The translations under genes and the position numbers were made by a program. Positions 1-9,429 of a stretch of DNA of 9,429 nucleotides are shown in pieces (within the stretch, counting starts at the first letter, position 1; each line of letters starts with the position of its first letter). This DNA is from Pseudomonas sp. (GTDB lineage Bacteria; Pseudomonadota; Gammaproteobacteria; Pseudomonadales; Pseudomonadaceae). The notes under the pieces were generated by a model. That model ran no database searches and had not been told where the DNA came from. It saw nothing but the letters and a program-made list of their open reading frames with translations. The DNA is taken from the NCBI GenBank assembly GCA_003525045.1, contig DQGF01000571.1, positions 7,444-16,872 of the forward strand, given 5' to 3'.

Positions 1-26
1 TCCTGTGGCTCGGCTGAAAGCGCAGT
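1..26 (-). other. Sequence downstream of apaH
   Basis: Read on the minus strand, the 26 bases after the apaH TAG end in CACAGGA at the window edge, which resembles a Shine-Dalgarno for another leftward gene starting just outside. There is no terminator-like hairpin in these bases. In pseudomonads glpE (rhodanese) often follows apaH, but nothing here identifies it. Confidence 0.3.
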
Positions 27-911
27 CTAGCGCGGGGCGCTGGCTGACGACGGTTCGGAAATTCGTGGGGCGACTGGCGGCACGGCGGCATGTCCATGCT
101 CGTCGCATTTACAGGAAAGGCGTTTGCCAGTGTCGACGTTCATTAGCGTCAAGGCACCGCCCCAGACACAGCCGGTGTCGAGGGCCGAAATCCCCGGCTC
201 ATTGCATTTGCCTTCCAGTGCTGCCCAATGGCCGAAAATGATCTTCAGGCCCTTGGTCTTGCGCTCCTTGTGCTGGAACCAGGGTTTGAAACCGGGTGGC
301 GCAGCATCGAGACCTTCCTTGCTCTTGAGATCAAGCTTGCCCTCGGCGGTGCAGAAGCGCATGCGGGTGAAATAGTTGGTGATCACTCGCAGGCGCGCTA
401 TGCCTTTGAGGTCGTTGTCCCATTTCGCCGGATCGTTGCCGTACATGCCATCGAGGTAGGCCGGGAACAGGTTGTCGTCGCGCAGGGCAGTCTCGACCTC
501 GGCGGCGCACTTCAGGGCTTTGCGCAGTGACCATTGTGGCGGAACGCCGGCGTGCACCAGCGCGACATTTCGTTGTTCGTCGTAGTGCATGAGTTTTTGC
601 TGGCGCAGCCAGTCCAACAGCTCGGCGCAATCAGGTGCTTCAATAATTTCGCGCAGGGTATCGGCTTTCTTCAGGCGCTCGATGTTCTGCCCGGCGGCCA
701 GCAAGTGCAGGTCATGATTGCCGAGTACGCACACCAGCGATTCACGGATGCTATGGAGAAAACGCAGCGTCTCGAGCGATTGAGGGCCACGGTTGACCAG
801 GTCGCCGACCAGCCACAGGCGATCCTTCGTTGGGTCGAAGGCAACCTGCTTGAGCAGACATTGCAGCGCTTCAAGGCAGCCTTGGAGATCGCCGACGGCA
901 TATGTCGCCAT
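27..911 (-). CDS. apaH: ApaH, symmetrical diadenosine tetraphosphatase
   Basis: Hydrolyses Ap4A symmetrically to two ADP in the cytoplasm, controlling dinucleoside polyphosphates that rise in stress and can cap RNA. The 294-residue protein carries the calcineurin-like metallophosphatase motifs in order: GDLQG at residues 7-11, GDLVNRGP at 36-43, GNHD at 64-67, HAGV from His120, and GHW with His228, followed by [10 protein letters not shown] near 245-254. These supply the bimetal site ligands of the family. The ATG at 909-911 overlaps the apaG stop by one base (TGATG), with GGAG 10 nt upstream, so translation is probably coupled. It is slightly longer than the E. coli enzyme (about 280 residues): the last 25 residues are a Pro/Ser/Ala-rich tail after a Cys-Lys-Cys triplet. 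Identification is firm; the role of the tail is unknown. Confidence 0.97.
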   Translation of the reverse strand: MATYAVGDLQGCLEALQCLLKQVAFDPTKDRLWLVGDLVNRGPQSLETLRFLHSIRESLVCVLGNHDLHLLAAGQNIERLKKADTLREIIEAPDCAELLDWLRQQKLMHYDEQRNVALVHAGVPPQWSLRKALKCAAEVETALRDDNLFPAYLDGMYGNDPAKWDNDLKGIARLRVITNYFTRMRFCTAEGKLDLKSKEGLDAAPPGFKPWFQHKERKTKGLKIIFGHWAALEGKCNEPGISALDTGCVWGGALTLMNVDTGKRLSCKCDEHGHAAVPPVAPRISEPSSASAPR

Positions 912-1291
912 CAGTGCAAGGCTCCGGGCACCGCCAGGCGGAATGGAGCGATGATGGCGTCGAAGTGTTTGCCGTCTTCGGCGACCATCTCATAAGTGCC
1001 TTGCATCGTACCGACCTTGGAGGTCATGACGGTGCCGCTGCTGTAAGTATGGCTTTTGCCCGCTTCGATCAACGGCTGCTGGCCAACAACGCCTGCCCCG
1101 CGAACTTCTTCGACATGCCCGTCACCATCGGTGATTACCCAGTGCCGCGACAGCAGCTTGGCCGGTAACTTGCCATTATTGTGCACGGTGATGGTGTACG
1201 CGAAGGCAAAGCGCTCGTGCTCGGGTTGCGATTGTTCTGCCAGATAGCGGGTGACGACGCTGACGTCGACCTGATAACGAGGATCGGACAT
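911..1291 (-). CDS. apaG: ApaG (DUF525) protein
   Basis: A 126-residue cytoplasmic protein of the ApaG/DUF525 family, a small fibronectin-III-like beta fold also found as a domain in eukaryotic FBXO3 and PDIP38. Its bacterial role is not settled; it has been linked to divalent cation (Co2+/Mg2+) resistance. Recognisable stretches are the [20 protein letters not shown] block near residues 38-57 and the glycine-rich GAGVVGQQP loop, followed by [10 protein letters not shown], all typical of the family. An in-frame start at 1339 would add 16 residues, but the ATG at 1289-1291 has an AAGG at 1300-1303 with 8-nt spacing and gives the usual family length, so it is preferred. It lies 123 nt downstream of rsmA and overlaps apaH by one base. 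Confidence 0.95.
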   Translation of the reverse strand: MSDPRYQVDVSVVTRYLAEQSQPEHERFAFAYTITVHNNGKLPAKLLSRHWVITDGDGHVEEVRGAGVVGQQPLIEAGKSHTYSSGTVMTSKVGTMQGTYEMVAEDGKHFDAIIAPFRLAVPGALH

Positions 1292-1299
1292 GCAAGAGG

Positions 1300-1303
1300 C
1301 CTT
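1300..1303 (-). promoter_or_regulatory. Ribosome binding site of apaG
   Basis: On the minus strand this reads AAGG, 8 nt before the ATG at 1291. It decides the apaG start over the longer in-frame start at 1339. A run of five T residues lies immediately upstream (1304-1308, minus strand). Confidence 0.6.
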
Positions 1304-1327
1304 AAAAACGAAGCGGGACGCGGGGCG

Positions 1328-1348
1328 TAGCTGATGCAACTCAGTCTA
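1328..1348. repeat. Imperfect inverted repeat in rsmA-apaG gap
   Basis: TAGCTGA (1328-1334) is followed by a 6-nt loop and TCAGTCTA (1341-1348). The arms pair over seven positions with one bulged base. In the apaG leader RNA it would form a small hairpin 37 nt upstream of the apaG start. No T tract follows directly, so it is not a standard intrinsic terminator. It may be coincidental; the larger repeat beside it makes it worth recording. Confidence 0.35.
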
Positions 1349-1356
1349 GGCCAAGT

Positions 1357-1399
1357 ATCGGGTAGTAAACCAGACATGGGAGCCGGTGTCCTACCCGAT
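1357..1399. repeat. Perfect 9-bp inverted repeat downstream of rsmA
   Basis: ATCGGGTAG (1357-1365) and CTACCCGAT (1391-1399) are exact reverse complements separated by 25 nt. Pairing can extend inward with two mismatches to include CC/GG (1370-1371 with 1385-1386). The repeat begins 16 nt past the rsmA stop. Neither strand has a T tract after the stem, so it does not look like an intrinsic terminator. It could be an mRNA-stabilising or processing hairpin, an attenuation structure between rsmA and apaG, or a protein-binding palindrome. The repeat itself is certain; its function is not. Confidence 0.6.
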
Positions 1400-1414
1400 G
1401 ACGCTTGAGATCTG

Positions 1415-2233
1415 TCAGATGTCCGCAGTTTTCTGTAGGACCTGTTCGCTCAGCTTGTCGGCCAGTCGCACGAAGGCGGCCAAGTCGAGCTGCTCGGGGC
1501 GCAGGCTGCCATCGACGCCGGCGGCTTCGATCTCGGCGTTGCTCAGCAGCAGCTTGAGGGTGTTGCGCAGCGTCTTGCGGCGCTGGTTGAAGGCTTCGCG
1601 TACGACGCGCTCCAACAGTTTGTGATCCTTGGCCGGGTGCGGCAGCACCGCGTGGGGCACCAGACGTACGATGGCCGAGTCGACTTTCGGCGGCGGGTTG
1701 AACGCGCCCGGGCCAACGTTGAACAGATGCTCGACCCGGCAGTGATACTGAACCATGATCGACAGCCGGCCCCAATCACCACCGCCAGGACCTGCAGCCA
1801 GACGCTCGACCACTTCCTTTTGCAGCATGAAGTGCATGTCGCGGATCAGGCTGGCGTTGTGCAGCAGGTGAAAAATCAAAGGTGTGGAGATGTTGTACGG
1901 CAGGTTGCCGACGACTCGCAGGCTGTTCGGTGCAGCGTTGAGGCTGTTGAAGTCGAACTTCAGCGCGTCACCCTGATGCAGGTTGAAGTTACTCTTGCCG
2001 GCAAATTGCTGGTTAAGGATCGGGATCAGGTCCTTGTCCAGCTCCACCACGTCGAGCTGCGCACCGCTGTTGAGCAGGCCTTGGGTCAGCGCACCCTGGC
2101 CGGGCCCGATTTCCAGCAGGCGGTCTTCGGGTTTGGCGTGGATGGAGCGCAGGATGCGATCAATAACGCCAGCATCGTGCAGGAAATTCTGGCCGAAACG
2201 CTTGCGCGCCCGGTGTTGGTAATGCTCGGTCAT
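1415..2233 (-). CDS. rsmA: RsmA/KsgA, 16S rRNA adenine dimethyltransferase
   Basis: Uses S-adenosylmethionine to dimethylate two adjacent adenines in helix 45 of 16S rRNA (A1518 and A1519 in E. coli numbering), a late small-subunit maturation step; loss gives kasugamycin resistance. The 272 residues match the family length. The N-terminal [10 protein letters not shown] (11-20) is the family signature, [10 protein letters not shown] (41-50) is the SAM-binding glycine loop, VVELDKDL (62-69) carries the acidic ribose-binding residue, and NLPYNIS (110-116) is motif IV at the target adenine. The C-terminal [12 protein letters not shown] (215-226) lies in the rRNA-contacting domain. The ATG overlaps the pdxA stop as ATGA and has no strong Shine-Dalgarno of its own, so coupled translation is likely. 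Not to be confused with the unrelated RNA-binding regulator also called RsmA in pseudomonads. Confidence 0.97.
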   Translation of the reverse strand: MTEHYQHRARKRFGQNFLHDAGVIDRILRSIHAKPEDRLLEIGPGQGALTQGLLNSGAQLDVVELDKDLIPILNQQFAGKSNFNLHQGDALKFDFNSLNAAPNSLRVVGNLPYNISTPLIFHLLHNASLIRDMHFMLQKEVVERLAAGPGGGDWGRLSIMVQYHCRVEHLFNVGPGAFNPPPKVDSAIVRLVPHAVLPHPAKDHKLLERVVREAFNQRRKTLRNTLKLLLSNAEIEAAGVDGSLRPEQLDLAAFVRLADKLSEQVLQKTADI

Positions 2234-3219
2234 AAACGGGTCTCGGCCATCTGATAGGCGGTTTCCAGGGCGACTTGCAGGCTGCCGGTGTCGATTTTGC
2301 CGCTGCCGGCCAGATCCAGGGCGGTGCCGTGGTCGACCGACGTGCGGATGATCGGCAAGCCGAGGGTCACGTTGACTGCCGCGCCGAAGCCTTTGTATTT
2401 CAGCACGGGCAGACCCTGGTCATGGTACATCGCCAGCACCGCGTCGCAGTGCTCCAGATATTTGGGGGTAAACAGAGTGTCGGCGGGCAGGGGGCCGCGA
2501 AGATCCATGCCTTCGCCGCGCAGGCGCTCTAATGTAGGTTCGATGATGTCGATTTCTTCATGGCCCAGGTGGCCGCCTTCACCGGCATGCGGGTTGAGCC
2601 CGCAGACCAGGATGCGTGGCCGGGCAATGCCGAATTTTTCCTGCAGGTCGGTGTGCAGAATTCGTGTGACCCGCTCCAGGCGCTCCGGTGTGATTGCATC
2701 GGCAATCTCGCGCAGGGGCAGGTGAGTGGTGACCAGCGCCACGCGCAATCCGCGAGTGGCGAGCATCATCACCACTTGCGCGGTATGGGTCAGATCGGCG
2801 AGAAATTCCGTGTGTCCGGAAAAAGCGATCCCCGATTCATTGATCACGCCCTTGTGCACAGGGGCGGTGATCATGCCGGCAAAATGCCCATCCAGGCAGC
2901 CCTGGCCAGCGCGAGTGAGGGTTTCCAGGACGAACGCCGCATTGGCCTTGTCCAGCTGCCCGGCTGTGACCTTGGCATTGAGCGGTGTATCCCAGACGTA
3001 CAGGCTGTTGGCCGGCGCAGGGATGGCCGGCCAACTGTCCGGCGTGACCGGCAGCAGATCGACAACCACGCCCAGTTGCGCGGCCCGCTCAAGGAGCAGG
3101 TCGCGGCTGGTAATGGCAATCAGGGGATGTGGCTGGGCTTGCGAGGCGAGCAGCAGGCACAGGTCAGGACCTATGCCGGCCGGCTCGCCGGGTGTCAGCG
3201 CGAAACGTTTCGGTTTCAC
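2230..3219 (-). CDS. pdxA: PdxA, 4-hydroxythreonine-4-phosphate dehydrogenase
   Basis: Catalyses NAD-dependent oxidation of 4-hydroxy-L-threonine 4-phosphate; the product decarboxylates to 3-amino-2-oxopropyl phosphate, which PdxJ uses in de novo pyridoxal phosphate synthesis. The 329-residue protein has the same residue positions as the E. coli enzyme at the active site: substrate-binding His136-Thr137 in SGHTEF, metal-binding His166, His211 (NPHAGEGG) and His266 (MYHDQG), with Lys274, Asn283 and Arg292 also in place. The N-terminal [12 protein letters not shown] is characteristic. The start is GTG (3217-3219), overlapping the surA stop as GTGA, with an AGG 7 nt upstream inside surA. The overlap with rsmA downstream is 4 nt. 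No truncation or substitution is seen, so an active enzyme is expected. Confidence 0.97.
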   Translation of the reverse strand: MKPKRFALTPGEPAGIGPDLCLLLASQAQPHPLIAITSRDLLLERAAQLGVVVDLLPVTPDSWPAIPAPANSLYVWDTPLNAKVTAGQLDKANAAFVLETLTRAGQGCLDGHFAGMITAPVHKGVINESGIAFSGHTEFLADLTHTAQVVMMLATRGLRVALVTTHLPLREIADAITPERLERVTRILHTDLQEKFGIARPRILVCGLNPHAGEGGHLGHEEIDIIEPTLERLRGEGMDLRGPLPADTLFTPKYLEHCDAVLAMYHDQGLPVLKYKGFGAAVNVTLGLPIIRTSVDHGTALDLAGSGKIDTGSLQVALETAYQMAETRL

Positions 3220-4538
3220 TGCGTTGCCTGGTCTGCACCAGGAAGTTTGATCTCTACGTATGCTTCGTCACGGATCTGACGCAGCCAGGTTTGCAGCTCT
3301 TCGTCGTATTTGCGGTTGCGCAGTACAGTCATCGCTTGCTGTTCACGGGCCTGGTTGGTGCTGTCGGTGGCGCGGCGGCCAAGGACTTCCAGGACGTGCC
3401 AGCCATATTGGGTCTGGAACGGCTTCGACAGCTGACCTTGAGGAGTCTTGGCCATCACTTCGCGGAACTCGGGAACCAGTGCATTCGGGTCGATCCAGTT
3501 CAGGTCGCCACCGTTGAGGGCAGAGCCTGGATCTTCCGAGAAGTTTTTCGCCAGCTCGCCGAAATCTTCGCCCGCTTCGATACGGGTGTAGAGCGACTGA
3601 GCCAGGGCCTTGGTTTTTTCTTCGTCGCGGATCGGGCTCGGTTTGACCAGGATATGACGCACGTGCACTTCGTCACGCACCTGGGTCTCACCGCCACGCT
3701 TGTCGAGGATCTTCAGGATGATGAAGCCGCCAGGGGTGCGCATTGGCTGGGTGATGTCGCCGACAGCCATGGTGCTCAGCATGCGATCGAACGGAGGTGG
3801 CAGTTGAGCGGCTTTACGCCAGCCCATGTCACCGCCTTCCAGTGCGGTTTCGCTGGCGGATTTGGCGATTGCCAGTTGACCGAAGTCAGCGCCTTGCTTG
3901 AGCTGCTGGTAGACCGCGTCGGCCTGTTTTGCAGCATTCTGAATCGCGTCGGAGTTGGCGCTTTCCGGCGTAGGAATCAGAATGTTGGCCAGTCGGAACT
4001 CTTCGGACAACTGCATCTTGCCGAGGTCGGAAGCGAGGAAGTTCTTCACTTCCTGCTCGGACACCTGGATACGCTCGGCCACACGACGCTGACGCACACG
4101 GCTGATGATCATTTCGCGGCGGATCTGGTCACGAGCGTCGTCATAAGACAGGCCGTCGCGAGCCAAAGCGGAGCGAAATTGTTCAATCGACATGTTGTTG
4201 CGCTGGGCAATGGTGCCGACAGCCTGGTTCAGTTCTTCATCGGTAATGCGGATACCGGAGCGTTCGCCGATCTGCAGCTGCAGGTTTTCGACGATCAGTC
4301 GCTCAAGCACCTGCTGATCCAGCACGCCGGCCGGCGGCGCGGCAGCACCGCGTTTGGCAATGGTTTGCTGAACTTCATGAACCCGTTGGTCCAGTTGGCT
4401 CTGCATGACCACGTCGTTGTCGACGATGGCCACCACTTTATCGATGGACTGTACCGAGGCGTTGGCCGCGGTACCCAGGAACAGCGCGCCCAGCATCAGC
4501 GGGCGCAGACAATCAGAAAGCTTGGTCTTCACGTTCAC
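3216..4538 (-). CDS. surA: SurA, periplasmic chaperone and peptidyl-prolyl isomerase
   Basis: Periplasmic chaperone that carries unfolded outer-membrane proteins, LptD among them, to the BAM complex. From the first GTG the protein has 440 residues: signal peptide with hydrophobic core at about 11-24 and probable cleavage after ANA (27), the SurA N-terminal chaperone domain (about 30-170) beginning [10 protein letters not shown], a first parvulin domain (about 180-282), a second (about 290-390) with [22 protein letters not shown] and GWHVLEV, and a C-terminal helix (about 393-425). Two GTG starts lie two codons apart, at 4538 and 4532; AAGG sits 5 nt before the first and 11 nt before the second. 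I list the first, but the second (MKTKLSD) is equally plausible. Either start lies inside the end of lptD, consistent with coupling to its client. Confidence 0.96.
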   Translation of the reverse strand: MNVKTKLSDCLRPLMLGALFLGTAANASVQSIDKVVAIVDNDVVMQSQLDQRVHEVQQTIAKRGAAAPPAGVLDQQVLERLIVENLQLQIGERSGIRITDEELNQAVGTIAQRNNMSIEQFRSALARDGLSYDDARDQIRREMIISRVRQRRVAERIQVSEQEVKNFLASDLGKMQLSEEFRLANILIPTPESANSDAIQNAAKQADAVYQQLKQGADFGQLAIAKSASETALEGGDMGWRKAAQLPPPFDRMLSTMAVGDITQPMRTPGGFIILKILDKRGGETQVRDEVHVRHILVKPSPIRDEEKTKALAQSLYTRIEAGEDFGELAKNFSEDPGSALNGGDLNWIDPNALVPEFREVMAKTPQGQLSKPFQTQYGWHVLEVLGRRATDSTNQAREQQAMTVLRNRKYDEELQTWLRQIRDEAYVEIKLPGADQATQ

Positions 4539-7311
4539 GATAACCTTGGATGCCTTTGTCGAGGAAGCTCTCTACTTTGGCGCCGGTGAGGCCGCCGAGA
4601 CCTTTCAGAACGATTTGGAGGAAGACGCCATGGTCGCCTTTTTCGTTTTGCGCAACGTCTTGACTGGTTTCGTCATAGTCGACCCAGTAACGGTTGATCA
4701 GGCGCAATTTCCAGCAGCAGTTGTCGTACTCGAAACCACCGAAGGCTTCCAGGGTACGGTTGCGGTTGTAGTCGTACTGCCAGCGGCTGATCAGATTCCA
4801 TTGCGGCACGATCGGCCACATTACCGAGAAGTCGTGCTGCTTGATCTTGTAGTAATCCTTCACGAAGCCAGGCTGGCCTTCAACACCTAAGTCACCGCCG
4901 CCCACTGCCCATTGACCGGTGTTCTGGTCGTAACGGACCTGGTCATTGCGATAGCGATAACCGGCGTTGATGACCTTGTTCGGGTTGTCTTCAGGCTGGT
5001 AGTGGAACATTGCGCTGCCCGAGCGAGGGCTGCGGCTGTCCGGGTCCCAGTTGTAATCGGCGGTGGTGCGCCAATCGCGGTTCCAGCGGTATTCGTATTC
5101 CAGTGCGTAAGGCGAAACGTTCGACTGTGCGTCCTTACGGGTCCTGGCATCGATGCCGGGCAACTGAACCTTGCGATCCTGGAAGTAAAGAGCCTGACCA
5201 ACGCTGATGCGCTGACGTTCGAAGCCGTTTTCTTCGATCCAGCGGCTGGTGATGCCCAACGACAGTTTGTTCTCGTCGCCGACGCGGTCGGAGCCGGAGA
5301 AGCGGTTGTCGCGGAACAGCGACGAGTAGTTGAAGGTGTATTCGCTGGTGTCGAAGACTGGAATGTCTTCCTGGTCCGTTTCCGGAACGTAGAGGTAAAA
5401 CAGGCGCGGCTCAAGGGTCTGGCGGTAATTCTTGCCGAACCATTGGGTATTGCGATCGAAATACAGGCCGCTGTCGATGCTTGCAATCGGCACGCCGCGG
5501 TTCTGGTTGCTGTCGAAGGTACCGTTGAGTCTGTTCTGTTCAGCGTTCTGCGCGGCAATCTGGGATTTACCTATACCGTCCAGGTCCAGCTGATATTGCG
5601 TGTATTGGTACTTGAGCGTTGGTTTCAGGAACCCATAAGTCCAGTCCAGCGGCAGGCTCACGGCTGGTGCCAGGTTGAGGCGGTCGCCAGTGGCGCGTGC
5701 CAGACCCTGGACATTGGTGTCCAGGCGCGGGGTCACATTGCCATCTTCGTCCGAAAAGTTGCCGTTTTTCAGATCCCGGTCAAACCTTACGAGCTCAGTG
5801 TTATACGAAAAATCCAGGCCGCCCGGGTGGTAAGGCAGTGCACCATCAAAGGTGATTTGCGGCAATCGATCGTACGGCGTGATATCCGATACCGTCGCCA
5901 GCTGATAAGCCTGGGCGTTGACGCGAGCGGTGTAGCTGTCGCCGCGATAGCTGACGGAACCCTGCTGGTTCACATAATCAGAGCTTTTCACGCCGATCTG
6001 GTCAGTCTGCAGATCCTGGAAGTAATACGGATCGCTGAGCTTGGTGTAGTCGACCTGCGTTAAGACGCGCGAGTCGAGGCCACCCTTGTGTTGCCAGTTG
6101 TACATGTAGCGGGTTTTTTCGTAGTCGGTCTGCTGGCTGCGTTCTGTATCGTCATCGTTGAGGTACGCGGCGCCGAACTGACCTTCGCTGGACGGGGTCA
6201 GGTAACGGAACTCGCCTTCCACCAACATGCCGCGCTTGCTCATGTAGCGCGGGTACAACGTGGCATCGTAGTTCGGTGCCAGGTTGAAGTAGTACGGGGT
6301 GACCAGCATGAAGCCGGTATCGCTGCCGGTACCAATGGTCGGCGGCAGGAAGCCCGACTGGCGACGGTTATCGATCGGGAAATAGATGTACGGCGTGTAC
6401 AGGACCGGAATGTCCTTGACCCGCAGCGTCACGTTGGTCGCGGTACCGAAGCCGGTGGCCGGGTTCAGGGTGATGTTGTTGCCCTTGAGCTGCCAGGCGT
6501 TGCTGTTCGGTTCACACGTGGTGTAGGTACCATCCTTGAGGCGGATGATCGCGTTCTCGGCGCGTCTGGCGTATAGCGCGCTGCCGCGAACGCGGGATTT
6601 GTGCATCACGTATTCGGCGTTGTCGACCTTGGCTTCACCGGTGTCGAGCTGTACGTCGGCATGATCACCGACGATCAGTGCGCCGTTGTCGCGAACACGC
6701 ACGTTACCGCTCAGTTCGCCACGGCTCTCGGCCTGGTAGAGATTCGCTTCGTCGGCTTCGACCTGCATGCTGCCCTGACGCATGACCACGTCGCCAGCCA
6801 GGGTGGCGACCTGCTCTTCCTGCTTATAGCGAGAAGCCTTGGCGCCGATAAAGGTGGGAGCGTCACTTTTACTCGTCTTGTCATTCATGCCAGGACGAAC
6901 CGGTTCGATATAGGAACCAGAGCAGTAAGGCCCGGTTTCGGCCAATTGCGCTGCCGTGAGGTTCTCGCGCGCAACCCAGTCGAGGTGACTGTAGTCTTCG
7001 CTACGCGACTTCAGACCGCGGCCCTTGGCTTCGGTCACCAGCGCCGGCTTGGCGCCGGTGTCTTGACTGACGCTGCCGTCGGCCGGCGTCTCGCCACCCG
7101 CGCTGACTGCGGTGCCGTCATGGACGGGGCGCGGTGGCAGCGCAGCTGCTGGAGATTTTGGCGCACAGTTCCAGGCACCCGAAGCAGAGACTGAGCAGTC
7201 ATACTGTTCCGCGGCGACCACGAACGAAGTGGCTAAAGGTTGCAGGATCAGCAGACTGCCGGTCACCAACAACGGAAATTTTTTACGAAACGCGGGGGAT
7301 TTCAATGCCAT
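4513..7311 (-). CDS. lptD: LptD, outer-membrane LPS assembly protein
   Basis: Outer-membrane barrel that, with the lipoprotein LptE, inserts LPS into the outer leaflet; essential in most Gram-negatives. The 932-residue product has a signal peptide (hydrophobic 13-33, probable cleavage after Ala34), a Pseudomonas-type extension of roughly 120 residues, an OstA/LptA-like jellyroll (about 158-300, with [11 protein letters not shown] and repeated GDHADV/EANLYQ strands), then the LptD barrel to the C terminus. Disulfide cysteines are visible: Cys39 near the mature N terminus, Cys266 in TTCEP and the adjacent pair Cys865-Cys866, matching the four-Cys pattern of E. coli; Cys49 and Cys130 are extra. 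The frame stays open upstream to 7545, but those residues overlap amgK and would bury the signal peptide, so ATG 7311 is chosen. Its Shine-Dalgarno is weak (GGAAG 14 nt upstream). First gene of the leftward cluster. Confidence 0.97.
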   Translation of the reverse strand: MALKSPAFRKKFPLLVTGSLLILQPLATSFVVAAEQYDCSVSASGAWNCAPKSPAAALPPRPVHDGTAVSAGGETPADGSVSQDTGAKPALVTEAKGRGLKSRSEDYSHLDWVARENLTAAQLAETGPYCSGSYIEPVRPGMNDKTSKSDAPTFIGAKASRYKQEEQVATLAGDVVMRQGSMQVEADEANLYQAESRGELSGNVRVRDNGALIVGDHADVQLDTGEAKVDNAEYVMHKSRVRGSALYARRAENAIIRLKDGTYTTCEPNSNAWQLKGNNITLNPATGFGTATNVTLRVKDIPVLYTPYIYFPIDNRRQSGFLPPTIGTGSDTGFMLVTPYYFNLAPNYDATLYPRYMSKRGMLVEGEFRYLTPSSEGQFGAAYLNDDDTERSQQTDYEKTRYMYNWQHKGGLDSRVLTQVDYTKLSDPYYFQDLQTDQIGVKSSDYVNQQGSVSYRGDSYTARVNAQAYQLATVSDITPYDRLPQITFDGALPYHPGGLDFSYNTELVRFDRDLKNGNFSDEDGNVTPRLDTNVQGLARATGDRLNLAPAVSLPLDWTYGFLKPTLKYQYTQYQLDLDGIGKSQIAAQNAEQNRLNGTFDSNQNRGVPIASIDSGLYFDRNTQWFGKNYRQTLEPRLFYLYVPETDQEDIPVFDTSEYTFNYSSLFRDNRFSGSDRVGDENKLSLGITSRWIEENGFERQRISVGQALYFQDRKVQLPGIDARTRKDAQSNVSPYALEYEYRWNRDWRTTADYNWDPDSRSPRSGSAMFHYQPEDNPNKVINAGYRYRNDQVRYDQNTGQWAVGGGDLGVEGQPGFVKDYYKIKQHDFSVMWPIVPQWNLISRWQYDYNRNRTLEAFGGFEYDNCCWKLRLINRYWVDYDETSQDVAQNEKGDHGVFLQIVLKGLGGLTGAKVESFLDKGIQGYREREDQAF

Positions 7312-7390
7312 CTTATTAGTCCGGGCTTCCTGCGTGCCATCTGCCCGCGGTGTGGGCCGCACGCCTCTCGATGGTCTGAAAAAGATGCTG

Positions 7391-7397
7391 GATAATA
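7391..7397. promoter_or_regulatory. Candidate overlapping -10 elements
   Basis: The plus strand reads GATAAT at 7391-7396 (five of six to TATAAT), and the minus strand reads TATTAT at 7397-7392 (also five of six). This is the only good -10-like sequence in the intergenic region in either direction. The -35 match is poor both ways: TCGATG at 7368-7373 for amgK and TAGCCG for lptD at 17-nt spacing. It is a candidate only. If used it predicts leaders of about 40 nt for amgK and about 70 nt for lptD. Confidence 0.3.
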
Positions 7398-7428
7398 AAG
7401 CATGACCCGCTTGACGGCTAGCGCCGTC

Positions 7429-7432
7429 GGAG
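7429..7432 (+). promoter_or_regulatory. Ribosome binding site of amgK
   Basis: GGAG lies 9 nt before the ATG at 7442, supporting that start for amgK. Confidence 0.65.
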
Positions 7433-7441
7433 ACCCTTGCA

Positions 7442-9129
<1,688 letters not shown>

Positions 9130-9130
9130 C

Positions 9131-9429
9131 ATGCTGTGGCCAGGGACTCTGATTGGAGCCGGAGCGGGCTTTGCCATTGCCAGCATTCCGGGGGCCATGC
9201 TCGGCGCCTTGTTGGGGCAGGCGCTGGATCGGCGCCTGCAACTGCAGAGCTGGGCGGATGTGCGAGAAAAGCTCGGTGGCCGGCCGGCGCTGGGCAACGA
9301 TGAACTGCTGTTCGTGTTGTTGGGGAGGCTGGCCAAGTGCGATGGGCGGGTGGGGGATGGCCACATCCACCAGGCGCGCCAGGAGATGCGCTCGCTGGAA
9401 ATGACCGAATCGGCCCAGCGCCGTGCCAT
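9131..9429 (+). CDS. djlA: DjlA-type membrane DnaJ co-chaperone, N-terminal part
   Basis: The first 99 codons of a gene that runs off the right edge. Residues about 3-30 form a glycine- and alanine-rich transmembrane segment (GAGAGFAIAS, PGAMLGALLGQ) followed by basic DRRL, like the N-terminal anchor of DjlA. From about residue 56 comes a TerB-like helical region, with LLGRLAKCDGRVGDGHIHQA resembling the central DjlA domain. The J domain that would confirm the call, expected at the C terminus, lies outside the window; without it this could be a TerB-only membrane protein. DjlA anchors DnaK at the inner membrane and is linked to envelope stress signalling in enterics. The ATG starts one base after the murU stop (TGACATG), so it is probably the third gene of the amgK operon. 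Confidence 0.75.
   Translation, partial: MLWPGTLIGAGAGFAIASIPGAMLGALLGQALDRRLQLQSWADVREKLGGRPALGNDELLFVLLGRLAKCDGRVGDGHIHQARQEMRSLEMTESAQRRA

Larger units (their letters stand above)
7312..7441. promoter_or_regulatory. Divergent lptD / amgK intergenic region
   Basis: This 130-bp region separates two outward-facing clusters and must hold or adjoin promoters for both. It is GC-rich apart from an AT-rich patch at 7376-7400. I looked for an envelope-stress sigma (RpoE/AlgU) promoter of the GAACTT-N16-TCTGA type upstream of lptD, because the E. coli gene has one, and did not see a match. Short GC stems such as GCGG/CCGC (7347-7350 and 7357-7360) lie in the presumed lptD leader. Promoters could also extend into the start of amgK. 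Confidence 0.6.

Noticed and set aside
1304..1330. Possible intrinsic terminator before apaG (T run at 1304-1308 on the minus strand)
   Set aside because: The sequence just upstream offers only a 3-bp GCG/CGC stem, too weak for a terminator, and the T run lies right against the apaG ribosome binding site.
1292..1339. A longer ApaG starting at 1339
   Set aside because: The ATG at 1291 has a properly spaced AAGG and gives the usual family length; the added residues do not resemble ApaG.
1341..1775. A 144-codon minus-strand frame overlapping the end of rsmA
   Set aside because: It is out of frame with rsmA, whose conserved C-terminal motif continues intact through the region, so it is not a frameshifted fragment or separate gene.
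3129..4589. A 486-codon open frame on the plus strand opposite surA
   Set aside because: It lies entirely antisense to surA and the neighbouring gene ends, and its product resembles no family I know. Long antisense frames are expected opposite GC-rich genes with biased codons.
4912..7194. Several long plus-strand open frames opposite lptD (4912-6063, 6088-6576, 6601-7194)
   Set aside because: All mirror lptD codons in the complementary frame. The lptD frame is unbroken with clear domains, so these are shadows rather than a nested gene set.
7411..7416. TTGACG as a -35 element for amgK
   Set aside because: A -10 at normal spacing would fall at 7434-7439, where the sequence is unlike TATAAT and only a few bases before the start codon.

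Overview
The window is ordinary core chromosome of a gammaproteobacterium, almost certainly Pseudomonas. The evidence is gene content and order (lptD-surA-pdxA-rsmA-apaG-apaH facing away from amgK-murU), high GC, and protein details such as a long cysteine-containing N-terminal extension on LptD. The 932-residue LptD suggests the fluorescens/putida side of the genus; that is inference from memory of the family, not a search.

Layout: positions 27-7311 hold a compact leftward cluster, transcribed in the order lptD, surA, pdxA, rsmA, apaG, apaH. Neighbours mostly overlap: 26 or 20 nt for lptD/surA, 4 nt (GTGA) for surA/pdxA, 4 nt (ATGA) for pdxA/rsmA, 1 nt (TGATG) for apaG/apaH. The one real gap is 123 nt between rsmA and apaG and contains two inverted repeats. 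Positions 7442 to the right edge hold a rightward cluster: amgK, murU (4-nt ATGA overlap) and the start of a djlA-type co-chaperone gene. The two clusters diverge from a 130-bp intergenic region (7312-7441), the only other untranslated stretch of note. No stretch of more than 300 bases lacks a gene.

How the genes fit together: LptD is the outer-membrane LPS translocon and SurA is the periplasmic chaperone that helps fold such barrels. On the other side, AmgK and MurU turn recycled MurNAc into UDP-MurNAc for peptidoglycan synthesis. The divergon is therefore an envelope-biogenesis junction. PdxA (vitamin B6), RsmA (16S rRNA dimethylation), ApaG and ApaH (dinucleoside polyphosphate hydrolysis) are the conserved tail of the lptD operon, as in Escherichia coli.

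I found no tRNA or rRNA gene, CRISPR array, insertion sequence, toxin-antitoxin pair, prophage gene or broken gene, and no convincing sign of an undescribed system. The findings are modest: inverted repeats, an overlapping start region, cysteine content and promoter architecture.
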